Part shown: in pieces, positions 42,201 to 50,257 of the stretch | How the letters are laid out: each line of letters begins with the position of its first letter | How positions within the stretch are numbered: position 1 is the first letter of the stretch | Program-made: the position numbers and the translations under genes | The notes under the pieces: generated by a model | The model's database searches: none | The model's input: only the letters and a program-made list of their open reading frames with translations | What the model was told of the DNA's origin: nothing | Origin: Verrucomicrobiales bacterium | Lineage (GTDB): Bacteria; Verrucomicrobiota; Verrucomicrobiia; Limisphaerales; J093 | NCBI GenBank assembly: GCA_024233305.1 | Contig: JACKPV010000025.1 | Span: 248,001 to 312,000, forward strand | Reading direction: 5' to 3' | DNA length: 64,000 bases

Positions 42201-42438
42201 GGATGATGGAATGCTCGACCTCCTCGGGGGAGGCCCCGCGGTACTCCATCGAAATCCGCACGATGTCCAGGGTGAAGGTCGGGTAGATCTCCTGCCGGAT
42301 GTGGCGGGCCACAAGCAGCCCGGTGGCCACCACCGCCACCATCAGCAGGTTCGCCGCGACGTGGTTCCGCGCGAACCAGGCGATCAAACCGGTCGCCGCC
42401 CGGCCGCCCTCCTCGTTCACCGGAGAACGAACGGTCAT
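39268..42438 (-). CDS. RND efflux transporter permease subunit
   Basis: 1,056 residues from ATG 42438. The AcrB/HAE1 architecture is complete: an N-terminal helix (AANLLMVAVVATGLLVARHI), two porter halves, and two sets of membrane helices. The helix-4 motif GIVVDDAVVVGEDIFHKMSE carries the conserved acidic residues of the proton relay, and RFRPILLTALTTFLGLAPMI precedes the last helices. It would export drugs, lipophilic compounds or ions from the periplasm using the proton gradient. The adaptor gene overlaps it upstream as ATGA. No outer-membrane factor is adjacent, so a shared TolC-like channel is likely. Confidence 0.94.
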   Translation of the reverse strand: MTVRSPVNEEGGRAATGLIAWFARNHVAANLLMVAVVATGLLVARHIRQEIYPTFTLDIVRISMEYRGASPEEVEHSIILPIESELRGLDLIREVRSVASEGGASISAELVPGTDRNRGLQEITAAVQRISLFPEDAEPPVIALDGGRRRGVMYLTLYGDLDARGLVDFARQIEEGLLAEPEISLVDIRGMRRPEVHIEIPQARLRALGLRLEDVARAVDASALDVPAGSIRTPGGDILLKTAERRNLAQEFKDIAVISRTDGTKVRLGDLATVREGFEESEREAYFDGRPSIWLGVYSSESQSPLAVAKAVRRFIEREQPNLPPSVGMTVTYDRSRSYEERIQMLMTNGTLGLMLVVLALGLFLELRVAFWTAAGIPVSILGSLFLLPAMDASINMISLFGFIVTLGIVVDDAVVVGEDIFHKMSEGMSRMQAAVQGVKAMTVPVTFAVSTNIIAFLPLLFVPGETGRFFYVLPAVVIAVFTVSLLECLLILPAHLAYHGKRVHFPWFARFNDWQTGIRIRLDEAIDRWYSPVLGAVITHRYLTGAVFLAALLLTVAYTFSGRVDFAFRPSIETPFVQAEIEMPSGTPVDRTREVVFEIERAARRAIEKNGETNILVGITCSVAERGSSAGEVSVRLVEQSERRITGAQFASLWREAIPPIPDLESLFFDYLIGPGGSAEIDAQLSHPDVDTLRRAATEVAAAIEGYPGVEDVRKGFGAEMPQFNFEIKPEGRSLGIDARELGRQIRHAFFGAEALRQPRDRDELRVMVKLPEHERRSLSALENLLIQVPGGGEIPLSQAARIVPTGAPVRIERVDGARVHNVTANVIPGVTTGNKVLSAFEAADLPAIMARHPGLRCTFEGEQREQRESMLSLTWGLVASLFAIYAIMAALLRSYVQAVIVLLMIPWSLAGAVMGHVAMGYDLSVFSIFGMLALCGMVVNGAFVMAVTRNEYQKEGMPADEAIRRAAQRRFRPILLTALTTFLGLAPMILETSLQALFLVPMAISLGIGTLVSAVVVMTLIPALMVIAEDFALEGLTPAAHEAQAEAGWVTEAT

Positions 42439-43640
42439 GTGGCCTCCGGGGTGGATTGGACCGCCGGGGCTGCGTCCGCGTCCGCCGGCTGCGGTTTCAC
42501 CTCCATGTCCGGCAGGGCCACGCGCAGATCGCTGACGATCAACGATTCGCCCGGCTCGAGCACGGGATCGATGAGCACGGTCTCGCCCTCGCTCCACCGG
42601 ACCTCGACCTCGCGGATCTGCAGCCGGCTCCGGGTGTCGACCACCCAGATCCGGTCGCCCTCGCGCAGCGCCGACCGCTCGATGGCGAGCACGTCCTCGA
42701 TTTCCCCCGCGTCGATGGCCACGCGCACGTAGCTTCCCAGCAGCAACGGCGAAGGTCCGCCGGCACCTTCCAGTTGCAACGGATCCTGCACCGCGATGAG
42801 AACGCGCGCCATGCGGCCGACCTCCTCGATGTCGCCGAGGAGTTGAATCACTTCGCCCGGATAATCGATCAGGTGGCCATTGCCCGTGTCGAGCTGCACG
42901 ACCACGGCGGCGCCGGGAGCTTCGCCAGACGGCCGGCGGATCCAGGGCAGCTTGTCGGTCGGCACCGAGGCCTGCACCCAGAATTCATCCGTGCCCACCA
43001 GCGTCACCGTGCCGTCGCCGGGCGTCACGCGCTGCCCCAGTTCGACGGCTTCCTCGACGACGACAGCGTTGAACGGGACCCGGACCACGTGGCGTTCGAG
43101 CAACTCGAGGGTCCGCGCCCGCCGCGCGCGCAGCCGTTCGAGTTCCGCGGTCTGGATACGGACGGTGGCTTCGAGGGACGCGAGTTCGGTGGCCGGGATG
43201 ACGGATTCCTGCGCCAGCCGGCGGCCCTCTTCGAGGCGCCGTTGGGCTTCGGCCAGCACGGCTTCGACGCGGCCCACCTCCGCCCCGGCCTCGCTGAGGT
43301 CCAGTTCCGTCAGGGTGGGATCGATGGCGTAGAGTTCGTCACCTTCCTTCAACAAACTGCCGGGACGCAGGGCCGGATTCTGCCGGACAACGTGGCCGCT
43401 CACTTGCGGCTCGATCACCACCCGGCGGGCGGGGACGACAGAACCGAAGGCGGTCACGCGGATGGGCCGGGCCTCGGGGACGATCTGGATCGTCCGGACC
43501 AGTTTCGGCGGGCGTTTCTCCTCCTCCGGCTGGGTGGTGGGTCCGGTCCGGTAGATCCACCAGCCGATGGCCAGCGCGCCGGCAACCAGCCCCATCGACA
43601 ACCAGCGGGAGGAACCCGCGCGTGCTCGGACATCACTCAT
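42435..43640 (-). CDS. RND efflux periplasmic adaptor (membrane fusion protein)
   Basis: 401 residues from ATG 43640. One N-terminal membrane anchor (WLSMGLVAGALAIGWWIY) is followed by a barrel-sandwich part (VVPARRVVIEPQVSGHVVRQ, LLKEGDELYAIDP), a long alpha-hairpin (EVGRVEAVLAEAQRRLEEGR, EATVRIQTAELERLRARRAR), the lipoyl-like return (HVVRVPFNAVVVEEAVELGQ) and beta-barrel domains. It links the inner-membrane pump to an outer-membrane channel. It overlaps the pump gene by four bases, so expression is coupled. The DNA encoding the pair has the same GC character as its neighbours. Confidence 0.93.
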   Translation of the reverse strand: MSDVRARAGSSRWLSMGLVAGALAIGWWIYRTGPTTQPEEEKRPPKLVRTIQIVPEARPIRVTAFGSVVPARRVVIEPQVSGHVVRQNPALRPGSLLKEGDELYAIDPTLTELDLSEAGAEVGRVEAVLAEAQRRLEEGRRLAQESVIPATELASLEATVRIQTAELERLRARRARTLELLERHVVRVPFNAVVVEEAVELGQRVTPGDGTVTLVGTDEFWVQASVPTDKLPWIRRPSGEAPGAAVVVQLDTGNGHLIDYPGEVIQLLGDIEEVGRMARVLIAVQDPLQLEGAGGPSPLLLGSYVRVAIDAGEIEDVLAIERSALREGDRIWVVDTRSRLQIREVEVRWSEGETVLIDPVLEPGESLIVSDLRVALPDMEVKPQPADADAAPAVQSTPEAT

Positions 43641-43691
43641 CGTTCGTTTCCCGTGCCGGACGAGGTCCGGGTTTGGTTCCCATCCTTGCGG

Positions 43692-45191
43692 TCACAGCTC
43701 CCACCCCTTCCGGTAGTCGCGGGTGAGAAAACGGTTCGCGGACTCGACGTTCGTGATGCGCATCGCCGCGGCGTCGAACTCGACGCGCGTCCCGGCCCGC
43801 AAGGCCACCGTGCCCAGGTTCACCGTGTCGGTGATGGGACCCGCGTTCAGAAAACTGCCCGGGGACGCCTCCCCGCCCTGGAAGGCGCGCAACCAGGAAG
43901 CCGCCCGGCCCTCGGCGGCCTCCCCCGAGCCGGCGGCCTCGGTCAATGGTCGCGGCGCCCCTTTCCCGAACAGCCGGGGTCCATCCCCACGAAACCCCGC
44001 GAGGATCGCCCCCTCGTCGCCCACGAACAGGATGCCCTCCCGATCCAGCGTCACGTCGTGGGCCTCGACCACCTCCGGCAACCGCGGTTTCATGCCCCCG
44101 TCGTACCAGAACAACTCGATGCCCGGACGGTCCCCGCGCGCCGCGAACTTGAACCGCAGCGCGCAGGCGGTCGGGTAGGCGAAGTCGTTGGCCACGGTGC
44201 GGCTGACGTGGTCCTCGATGGTGCAGGTATGGGTGGCCCACGCGGAAGCGCTGACCGGTGAATCCAGGCCGAGCGTCGTGAACACCGGCCAGAGGCTGTA
44301 GATCCCCATGTCGGCCATTGAGCCGCCCCCGAACTCGTACCAGCCCCGGAAGACCGTGTGGGTGTAGTGCGGGTGATACGGGCGCGGTTGGGCGGGACCG
44401 AGCCACAGGTCCCACTCGAAGCCCGGCGGCACCGCCGGACGGTCCGGCGGAAGCTCCGTGTATTGCGGCCAGACCGGACGGTTCGTCCAGTTGTGGATCT
44501 CCCGCAACCGCCCGATCACCCCGTCGCGCACGGCCGCCGCGATCCGGGCATTGTCGGCCCCGCTGCCGTAAGCCAGCAAATGGGTTTCCCGACCCGTCTG
44601 CCGCGCGGTCCCGATCACCAACCGCCCTTCGCGCAGCCGGTTTGCCAGCGGCTTGTGCATCAACACGTGCCGCCCGCGTTTCAACGCCGCAACCGCCACC
44701 GTCGCGTGCAGGTGATCCGGCGTCATGACCTTCACCGCATCAATGTCCCGCTCCTTTTCAAGCAACTCGCGGAAGTCCACGTAGGGGGTGACACCCCGGA
44801 ACCGGTCCGTGCCCCGTTGCTTCGCGTAATACGTGTCGATCACCTCGCGGCCAACCTCCCGCCCCCCGGGACAGCCGCTCCGCCCTTCACGCCAGGTCGG
44901 GTTGCCCAGGTACGAACGGATGCGGCTGCGGATGCTGTTCCTCCCCCACTCGACATAATCGTGGCTGTCGCGGTTCGGATCGCACACGGCCACGATCTGG
45001 AGCGCCGGTTCCTCCAACAACCCGCCCAGCTCGCTGATGCTCTGGGTGCCCATGCCGATGTGCGCCAGCGTGATCCGGGAGTTCGGGGCGACAGTCCCCT
45101 GCCCCCCGAGGACCTGCCGCGGCACGATGGTGAACATCCCGGTCGCGGCGGCGGTGCTCAAGAACCGGCGACGGTCGATCTTCGTGTGCAT
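43692..45191 (-). CDS. Exported Gfo/Idh/MocA family oxidoreductase
   Basis: 499 residues from ATG 45191. A twin-arginine signal (DRRRFLSTAAATGMF) implies Tat export. The NAD(P)-binding fold follows (ITLAHIGMGTQSISELGGLL, QIVAVCDPNRDSHDYV). The family motif EKP is replaced by HVLMHKPLANRLREG, a common variant in this secreted group. The GGGSMADMGIYSLWPVF helix is well kept. Secreted members in Planctomycetota/Verrucomicrobiota probably act on sugars or inositols; the actual substrate is unknown. It lies after the RND adaptor start on the same strand, with 51 bases between. Confidence 0.9.
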   Translation of the reverse strand: MHTKIDRRRFLSTAAATGMFTIVPRQVLGGQGTVAPNSRITLAHIGMGTQSISELGGLLEEPALQIVAVCDPNRDSHDYVEWGRNSIRSRIRSYLGNPTWREGRSGCPGGREVGREVIDTYYAKQRGTDRFRGVTPYVDFRELLEKERDIDAVKVMTPDHLHATVAVAALKRGRHVLMHKPLANRLREGRLVIGTARQTGRETHLLAYGSGADNARIAAAVRDGVIGRLREIHNWTNRPVWPQYTELPPDRPAVPPGFEWDLWLGPAQPRPYHPHYTHTVFRGWYEFGGGSMADMGIYSLWPVFTTLGLDSPVSASAWATHTCTIEDHVSRTVANDFAYPTACALRFKFAARGDRPGIELFWYDGGMKPRLPEVVEAHDVTLDREGILFVGDEGAILAGFRGDGPRLFGKGAPRPLTEAAGSGEAAEGRAASWLRAFQGGEASPGSFLNAGPITDTVNLGTVALRAGTRVEFDAAAMRITNVESANRFLTRDYRKGWEL

Positions 45192-45273
45192 GGGGGAGCG
45201 AATACCAGATTCATCCCCCGGGCGGCGAGGCGAAAACGGGCCTTTCTCGAACCGAATGCGCGTCTCAGCTGCT

Positions 45274-45381
45274 TCTGGGTTCAAGACAGCTCGGAAGACA
45301 GCGCACGGGAGTTCATTCCGCGGACCCCGCCGGAAGCCGAGCTGGCTGCCGAGAGGATCCCGCGGTCCAAGAAAGCTGCGA
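45274..45381 (+). repeat. Family 2 dispersed repeat, copy 2
   Basis: Contains GCGCACGGGAGTTCATTCCG, CCCGCCGGAAGCCGAGCTGG and ATCCCGCGGTCCAAGAAAGC. It lies upstream of the Gfo/Idh/MocA gene and 80 bases before a deleted family 1 copy. Confidence 0.8.
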
Positions 45382-45461
45382 TGCGCGCTCGACCCGGACC
45401 TGCCGGGCTGGCGCGAACGGTGCCGGCTCAGCCACGGCGAGTCGCCGCGTGGTTGCGGCCC

Positions 45462-45519
45462 GGCCGTGCCGATCCAACACGCGGTGGGCGCCGACGCGTG
45501 ACTGAATGGCTGCGGCTCA
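45462..45519. repeat. Family 1 repeat, internally deleted copy E
   Basis: Only the two tips remain: GGCCGTGCCGATCCAACACG on the left and ACTGAATGGCTGCGGCTCAG on the right, joined through GGGCGCCGACGC. The right tip contains the complement of the TGA stop (45517-45519) of the following minus-strand gene. Confidence 0.75.
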
Positions 45520-45828
45520 GGCGAGCTTGGCGACGAGGGCCACGGCGTCCGCCGTGAGCTGAATGGCCTTGGCGACCTGCTCCATGCCCTTGATCGCCTT
45601 GCGAATGCTGGTCGAGGCCTTGCGCAAGCCCGCGCTCGCGGCGGCATAATCCTCGCTGGCCTGGTCGAGGTTCTTGTCCACCAGTTCGGCAATCCGTCCC
45701 AGCAACTCCTGGCGTTGGGCCATGAGGCTCTCCAACTCGGTGGGATCGGTCGACTGGGCCATCAATCCGGTCACGTCCTGCAGGGTTTGCAGCAACTGCC
45801 GGCCAAGGGGAACGGGTTTCTTCGCCAT
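45517..45828 (-). CDS. Small helical protein of unknown function
   Basis: 103 residues (MAKKPVPLGRQLLQTLQDVT). No family recognised. The sequence is almost wholly helical with heptad-like hydrophobics (MAQRQELLGRIAELVDKNLD, ASTSIRKAIKGMEQVAKAIQ) and no membrane segment. Coding is supported by its tidy fit with the neighbouring lipoprotein gene, 30 bases upstream on the same strand, and by its well-behaved amino-acid composition. It may bind the lipoprotein or form a helical assembly; this is speculation. Confidence 0.7.
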   Translation of the reverse strand: MAKKPVPLGRQLLQTLQDVTGLMAQSTDPTELESLMAQRQELLGRIAELVDKNLDQASEDYAAASAGLRKASTSIRKAIKGMEQVAKAIQLTADAVALVAKLA

Positions 45829-45858
45829 GGGAAATCAACGGGTTGACCGCGCGCCGCT

Positions 45859-46749
45859 TCAGGGAGCGCGCAAAATTGTGTAGACCTGTGCCAGGTTCTG
45901 CACCTCGGACACAAACTCGGTGATGCGTTCGACCGAGACTTCGTCCGCGATGATGACATTGTTGAGCGCCTCGTGGGCCGCGGCAACGTCCTTCGCTGCC
46001 AGGATCAATTGGTCGGCGATCCCCTCGAAGCGGAGACGGTTTCGCTCCACGACGGACCGGGCTTTCGCGGCGTTTTCGCGACCGGCGGACGGCAGCAGCG
46101 CGGCGCCCTCCAGGGCAGTGGCGGACGTCTCGTAGGCCAGGCTCCATTCCTCGCCCTCGGCCTCGAAGGAGGCAACGAGCAACCCGGCGAGGGCCACCAC
46201 GGACGGATGCGCCGCCTCGACCACCTCCCGCGCCGCCTGCTTGCGCAGGTGTTCGATGAGCAGGCCGCCCACCGATTCGACCGCCTGCTGGATCGCGCCG
46301 GTCTGGGCATCGTTCAACGCGACCCCCTCGACCTTGCGCAAGCTGCCGAGGAAGGACTCCGTGGCGGCCTTGATCTGGTCCTTCTCGGAGTGGCTCGTCA
46401 GAGTGCCGAGGAGTTCGCCGTATTCCTTCAGCGCCTCGGCGGCCTGCACACGGATGCGCGTTCGTTCCACCGTCATCCCACCGTCCAGCCCGGCCTCGAG
46501 CGTGTCCCCCAGTTCCTGCCGGAGCATGTTCATGTCGATGACGTCCTGCCGGGTTCGGACGAACTCGTTCGCCGCGAGGGTGCCCAGATCGCCGGCGGCT
46601 GCGCTGAACCGAATCGCGGCGCTGCGTTGGTTGGCCGTCATGCCACAACCAGCCGTGAGCCCGAGAAGCGCTGCGGCGAGGACGATCCCGGCGCCCGGAC
46701 GCAGGCGCGCCGGCAGCCGGCAGGAGAACAGTGGCGTTCGAGTTTTCAT
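45859..46749 (-). CDS. Helical lipoprotein of unknown function
   Basis: 296 residues from ATG 46749 (MKTRTPLFSCRLPARLRPGA). A lipoprotein signal (VLAAALLGLTAGCG) predicts lipidation of the cysteine. The mature part is long and helical (QELGDTLEAGLDGGMTVERT, AAEALKEYGELLGTLTSHSE, AFVSEVQNLAQVYTIL-like end) with no recognised domain. It precedes the small helical protein and may form a two-gene unit. An ATG three codons upstream (46758) is an alternative start. Envelope location is inferred from the lipobox. Confidence 0.75.
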   Translation of the reverse strand: MKTRTPLFSCRLPARLRPGAGIVLAAALLGLTAGCGMTANQRSAAIRFSAAAGDLGTLAANEFVRTRQDVIDMNMLRQELGDTLEAGLDGGMTVERTRIRVQAAEALKEYGELLGTLTSHSEKDQIKAATESFLGSLRKVEGVALNDAQTGAIQQAVESVGGLLIEHLRKQAAREVVEAAHPSVVALAGLLVASFEAEGEEWSLAYETSATALEGAALLPSAGRENAAKARSVVERNRLRFEGIADQLILAAKDVAAAHEALNNVIIADEVSVERITEFVSEVQNLAQVYTILRAP

Positions 46750-46821
46750 GAACGGCATTAGTCCGGCGGAAACCGGCTTCTGTCAAGCGAGGCCCTGTCC
46801 CGCGATCCGGCGCGGAGCATC

Positions 46822-47025
46822 TCATCCGTATCAATTCAGTCAATGGACCGCGGATGGGCACGGATGCCACGGATGGGGCGCGGCGCTGCCGCCTTGGCGG
46901 AGAGGGCGAGAGGACTCCCTAAATGGTGAGTCCGAACCCACGGCGGACCATTCTGGTTTCGCACGATATCCGTGCCCATCAGTGCCCATCCGTGGTTAAT
47001 CCATCTACATCGATACGGCTCAGCC
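46822..47025. repeat. Family 1 tips enclosing a different core (hybrid repeat F)
   Basis: Tips CATCCGTATCAATTCAGTCA (46823) and CATCGATACGGCTCAG (47009-47024) match family 1. The core instead has an inverted repeat of ACCGCGGATGGGCACGGAT on the left and CCGTGCCCATC..CCATCCGTGG on the right. Confidence 0.75.
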
Positions 47026-47029
47026 TTTT

Positions 47030-47140
47030 CGGACCGCGGCATCTATTCAGCAGCAACCTTGATTTCCGGCGGGGCCAGCGAACTGGGCTCCGTGCACCAT
47101 TTCGCCAACCACCGGGAACTCGGAAACAGCCGGGATGCGC
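47030..47140 (-). repeat. Family 2 dispersed repeat, copy 3 (reverse)
   Basis: Reverse complement of the other family 2 copies: GGACCGCGGCATCTATTCAG at its start, TTTCCGGCGGGGCCAGCGAA in the centre, and GGAACTCGGAAACAGCCGGG at the end. Directly follows the hybrid element. The stretch from here to 47286 holds nothing else recognisable. Confidence 0.8.
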
Positions 47141-47286
47141 CCATCCCTTCCGGCGCAATCCCGAGCCGGTCGGCGGCCGGGGGCCCTTCCCCCCGAAGCC
47201 CGATCCGCCATCCGGCCCCCCGGTCCGGCGGCCGGGTTGCCTGGTTGCAGTTCAGAACACCGCGCAATGAAACCGCCCCGCGCCGT

Positions 47287-48033
47287 TCACCGGCGTCCGT
47301 CGTACCAGATGGGACACGCCGCGGGATCGCGGGCAACGCGCCGGGGGTTCCGCAGGTAGCGCGCCGCAAACCGCAGCGCCTCGCGCGGCGTGTAGAGGTC
47401 CAGCTTGCGATCTGAGGTCAGAAAGCGGCGGCGCAAGATGATCATCCGCTGGCCACGCTGCCGGCCAAGCCGCTTGAGTCGCCGGCTCAGATCCAGTTCC
47501 TCGGACACGTAGAGTTCCTCGTTGAAACCGCCCAATTCGCGAAAGGCAGCCGCCCGGCAGAAAAGGAAGGAGCCCGGCGCCCAGCGAGTGACGCGGCTGA
47601 TGAGATTCCACAGCTCCGACAAGACCCGACCGCTCAAACGGCGCCCTTCGAGTCCGACCGGCGCTCCGCCCCCGATGCATTGCGGATTGTCGAGCGCTCG
47701 GGCCAGTTCAGCGAAGAGCGCCGGGGTCACCAGGGAATCCGCATCCAGAAAAAGCAACCACTCGCCCCCGGCGACCGTCGCGCCCCGGTTCCGCGCCCGG
47801 GCAATCTGGCGTTTCGGTTCCGCCACCACCAACGCGCCCGCCGCCCGGGCCAGCGCCGCGGTATCGTCGGTGGAAGCGTTGTCGCAGACCACCACCTCGC
47901 CCCGGTGCTCGAAGAGGGCGAGGGCCGCGCGCACGGACCCCACGCAACGGGTGATGAGCTTCGCTTCGTTGAAGGCCGGGATGACCACCGACAGGCGGTT
48001 TGGCTGCGGGGCGACCGGGGCATTCGAGCGCAT
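47287..48033 (-). CDS. Family 2 glycosyltransferase
   Basis: 248 residues from ATG 48033 (MRSNAPVAPQPNRLSVVIPA). GT-A motifs are RLSVVIPAFNEAKLITRCVG, VVVCDNASTDDTAALARAAG, RARNRGATVAGGEWLLFLDA followed by DSL (metal-binding DxD), and GGFNEELYVSEELDLSRRLK near the acceptor site. No membrane helices, so it acts at the cytoplasmic face. It would transfer a sugar from a nucleotide donor. The reading frame extends upstream to 48420, but that part is a shadow of the promoter region of glnK. It is divergent from glnK. Confidence 0.88.
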   Translation of the reverse strand: MRSNAPVAPQPNRLSVVIPAFNEAKLITRCVGSVRAALALFEHRGEVVVCDNASTDDTAALARAAGALVVAEPKRQIARARNRGATVAGGEWLLFLDADSLVTPALFAELARALDNPQCIGGGAPVGLEGRRLSGRVLSELWNLISRVTRWAPGSFLFCRAAAFRELGGFNEELYVSEELDLSRRLKRLGRQRGQRMIILRRRFLTSDRKLDLYTPREALRFAARYLRNPRRVARDPAACPIWYDGRR

Positions 48034-48256
48034 GAGTTCGACTGTGCAGGCGGCCTTCGTTTTCGCAAGTGAACAGACCGGGACACACCGTTTTCGTTTC
48101 GCGGACTCACTGCCGCTTCCTGGCCGGCTTGCGCAAATCCGCACAGCCCGAGGCGGGCGCCGCCGCCGCGCGAGCTCCGGGGCTCCCGAAAAAGCGTCAC
48201 TCCATTGCATTGCGCGACAATTGCTTGCAACACGGCTCAAACAAATATCGAGCGGC
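48034..48256. other. Intergenic region between divergent glycosyltransferase and glnK genes
   Basis: No gene apparent. Bases 48205-48240 include TTGCATTGCGCGACAATTGC and TTGCAA, a loose inverted pair that could be an activator site upstream of the sigma-54 promoter; this is not certain. Confidence 0.4.
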
Positions 48257-48272
48257 TGGCATCCCCGTTGCT
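48257..48272 (+). promoter_or_regulatory. Sigma-54 (-24/-12) promoter candidate for glnK-amtB
   Basis: TGGCATCCCCGTTGCT matches the TGGCAC-N5-TTGCW consensus, with the invariant GG and GC exactly the required distance apart. Two positions differ from consensus. It lies 130 bases upstream of glnK, a gene class commonly under NtrC/RpoN control. Confidence 0.65.
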
Positions 48273-48401
48273 TGGGGCGCGGCTCAGCAATTCGCGGCGG
48301 GCAACGCGGCGAGACCGACGGCAACCAGGCGGGAGCAGGCGGCAGCCACCGTCGCCGTCGAAGAACTCGGGGCGGCACCCATCGCCAACCTTGAAACTGA
48401 C

Positions 48402-48740
48402 ATGAAGAAAATCGAAGCAATCATCAAACCATTCAAACTCGAGGAGGTCAAAGACGCCCTCGGCGAGGTCGGCATCGAAGGCATGACGGTTACCGAAGTG
48501 AAAGGCTTCGGCCGTCAGAAGGGCCACACCGAGATCTACCGGGGCAGCGAGTACACGGTCGACTTCCTGCCGAAGATCAAACTCGAACTGGTCGTGGCCG
48601 ACAACCAAGCGGCCGCCGCGACCACGGCGATCGTCAAGGCCGCCAAGACCGGCAAGATCGGCGACGGCAAGGTGTTCGTCTCGACGGTCGAGGAGGCCGT
48701 CCGTATCCGGACCGATGATCGGGGTGAAGCAGCACTCTAA
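48402..48740 (+). CDS. glnK: Nitrogen regulatory protein P-II
   Basis: 112 residues from ATG 48402 (MKKIEAIIKPFKLEEVKDAL), the standard PII length. The T-loop GRQKGHTEIYRGSEYTVDF has Tyr51 (uridylylation site) and Tyr46. KTGKIGDGKVFVSTVEEAVR carries the C-loop, and B-loop residues are kept. It senses ATP/ADP, 2-oxoglutarate and glutamine and blocks the AmtB channel when nitrogen is plentiful. The amtB gene follows after 18 bases. GlnB and GlnK cannot be told apart by sequence, but the link with amtB supports GlnK. Confidence 0.95.
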   Translation: MKKIEAIIKPFKLEEVKDALGEVGIEGMTVTEVKGFGRQKGHTEIYRGSEYTVDFLPKIKLELVVADNQAAAATTAIVKAAKTGKIGDGKVFVSTVEEAVRIRTDDRGEAAL

Positions 48741-48758
48741 CCAGGAAAACAAGCAGAC

Positions 48759-50225
48759 ATGAAAACCATGAAACGACTTCTCTTCATACTGGGCCTGGCG
48801 GCATGCGTGGCGACGGCGGGGGCGCTCGCGGCGGATGGGGACCCGCTGGCGGCGGCGGGCGATGCGGTGGCGGTCGCCGCGGAGACCGTGGCGGCGGCGG
48901 CGGACGCGGCGACGGAAGAGGCTCCGTCCTTCGCCAGCTACGAGGATTTCCAAAAGAGCCCGGCCTTCGCGCAGTTCGTGGTCGACAACCTCTGGATTCT
49001 GATCGCGGCGGCGCTGGTGTTCATCATGCACGCCGGATTCGCCACGGTGGAATCGGGGCTCACGCAGGCGAAGAACACGGTGAACATCCTCTTCAAAAAC
49101 GTGTTCATCATCTGCATGGGCGTGCTCGCGTACGCCGTCTGGGGTTTCAACTCGATGTATCCCGGCGACAGCTGGACGATCAGCGGCATCTTCGCCATGG
49201 GCTCGCCCATCGCCGGAGGATTCGCCGAGGGGGCGGAGTCGGTGGCCAACCTGACCAACGAATACGCCGCCTACACCTACTGGTCGGACTTCATCTTCCA
49301 GGCGATGTTTGCCGCCACGGCGGCGACCATCATCTCGGGGGCGGTGGCCGAGCGCATCAAGCTGAGCAGCTTCATGCTGGCCGCGACCATCGTCGTGCTG
49401 GTCGGTTACCCAATCACGGGCTCCTGGGAATGGGGCGGTGGCTGGCTGAACAGCGGTCTCGACGGGATGTTCGGCGCCGAGTTCATTGATTTCGCCGGTT
49501 CCTCGCTGGTGCATGCCTTCGGCGGCTACGCCGCGCTGGCAGCGGTGTTGCTGCTCGGCCCGCGACGGGGCAAGTACGCCGGCGGCAAGATCAAGCCGAT
49601 CCTGGGACACAGCATGCCGCTGGCGGCCATCGGCGTCTTCCTGCTGTTCCTCGGCTGGTTCGGATTCAATGGCGGCTCGGTCCTGAGCGCCGACCCCGCC
49701 GGCGTCTCGTTTGTCTTCGTCACCACCACCATCGCCGGATGCGCCGGCGGCCTGGCCGCGGCCTTCACCTCGTGGGGCGTGTTGAAGAAACCTGATCTGT
49801 CGATGGCCCTCAACGGCATCCTGGCCGGGCTCGTCGGCATCACCGCCGGCGCGGACACCATCAAATCGGCCCTGTGGGGATCCGTCGCCGTGGGCGCCAT
49901 CGCGGGTGTGCTGGTCGTGCTCTCGGTGCTGCTGCTCGACAAGCTGAAGATCGACGATCCCGTGGGCGCAATCTCGGTGCACGGCGTCTGCGGCAACTGG
50001 GGCACCATCGCGGTCGGCATCTTCGGAGGCGGCGGGTTCCTGTCGCAGCTCGTCGGCACGCTCGCCGTCTCGGCGTTCGCCTTCACGTTCTCCCTGCTGG
50101 TGTTCGGCATCATCAAGGCCGTGATGGGGCTGCGCGTGAGCGAAGAGGAGGAATTCGAGGGATTGGATGTCGGCGAGCACGGCATGCCCGCGTATCCGTA
50201 CTTCCAGCCGGTGGCCGAACGATAG
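48759..50225 (+). CDS. amtB: Ammonium transporter
   Basis: 488 residues. A signal peptide (LLFILGLAACVATAGALA) and an Ala-rich acidic linker (about residues 25-60) precede eleven membrane helices. Signature segments: NTVNILFKNVFIICMGVLAY, TAATIISGAVAERIK, GYPITGSWEWGGGWL, DFAGSSLVHAFGGYAAL, LFLGWFGFNGGS, GAISVHGVCGNWGTIAVGIF. Two conserved pore histidines (SLVHAFGG and SVHGVCGNW) are present. It moves ammonium across the inner membrane and is gated by the upstream PII protein. Signal-peptide-bearing Amt proteins are common in bacteria. Confidence 0.96.
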   Translation: MKTMKRLLFILGLAACVATAGALAADGDPLAAAGDAVAVAAETVAAAADAATEEAPSFASYEDFQKSPAFAQFVVDNLWILIAAALVFIMHAGFATVESGLTQAKNTVNILFKNVFIICMGVLAYAVWGFNSMYPGDSWTISGIFAMGSPIAGGFAEGAESVANLTNEYAAYTYWSDFIFQAMFAATAATIISGAVAERIKLSSFMLAATIVVLVGYPITGSWEWGGGWLNSGLDGMFGAEFIDFAGSSLVHAFGGYAALAAVLLLGPRRGKYAGGKIKPILGHSMPLAAIGVFLLFLGWFGFNGGSVLSADPAGVSFVFVTTTIAGCAGGLAAAFTSWGVLKKPDLSMALNGILAGLVGITAGADTIKSALWGSVAVGAIAGVLVVLSVLLLDKLKIDDPVGAISVHGVCGNWGTIAVGIFGGGGFLSQLVGTLAVSAFAFTFSLLVFGIIKAVMGLRVSEEEEFEGLDVGEHGMPAYPYFQPVAER

Positions 50226-50257
50226 CCCTTCGGGAAGGACGCTTCCTCAGTCATCCA

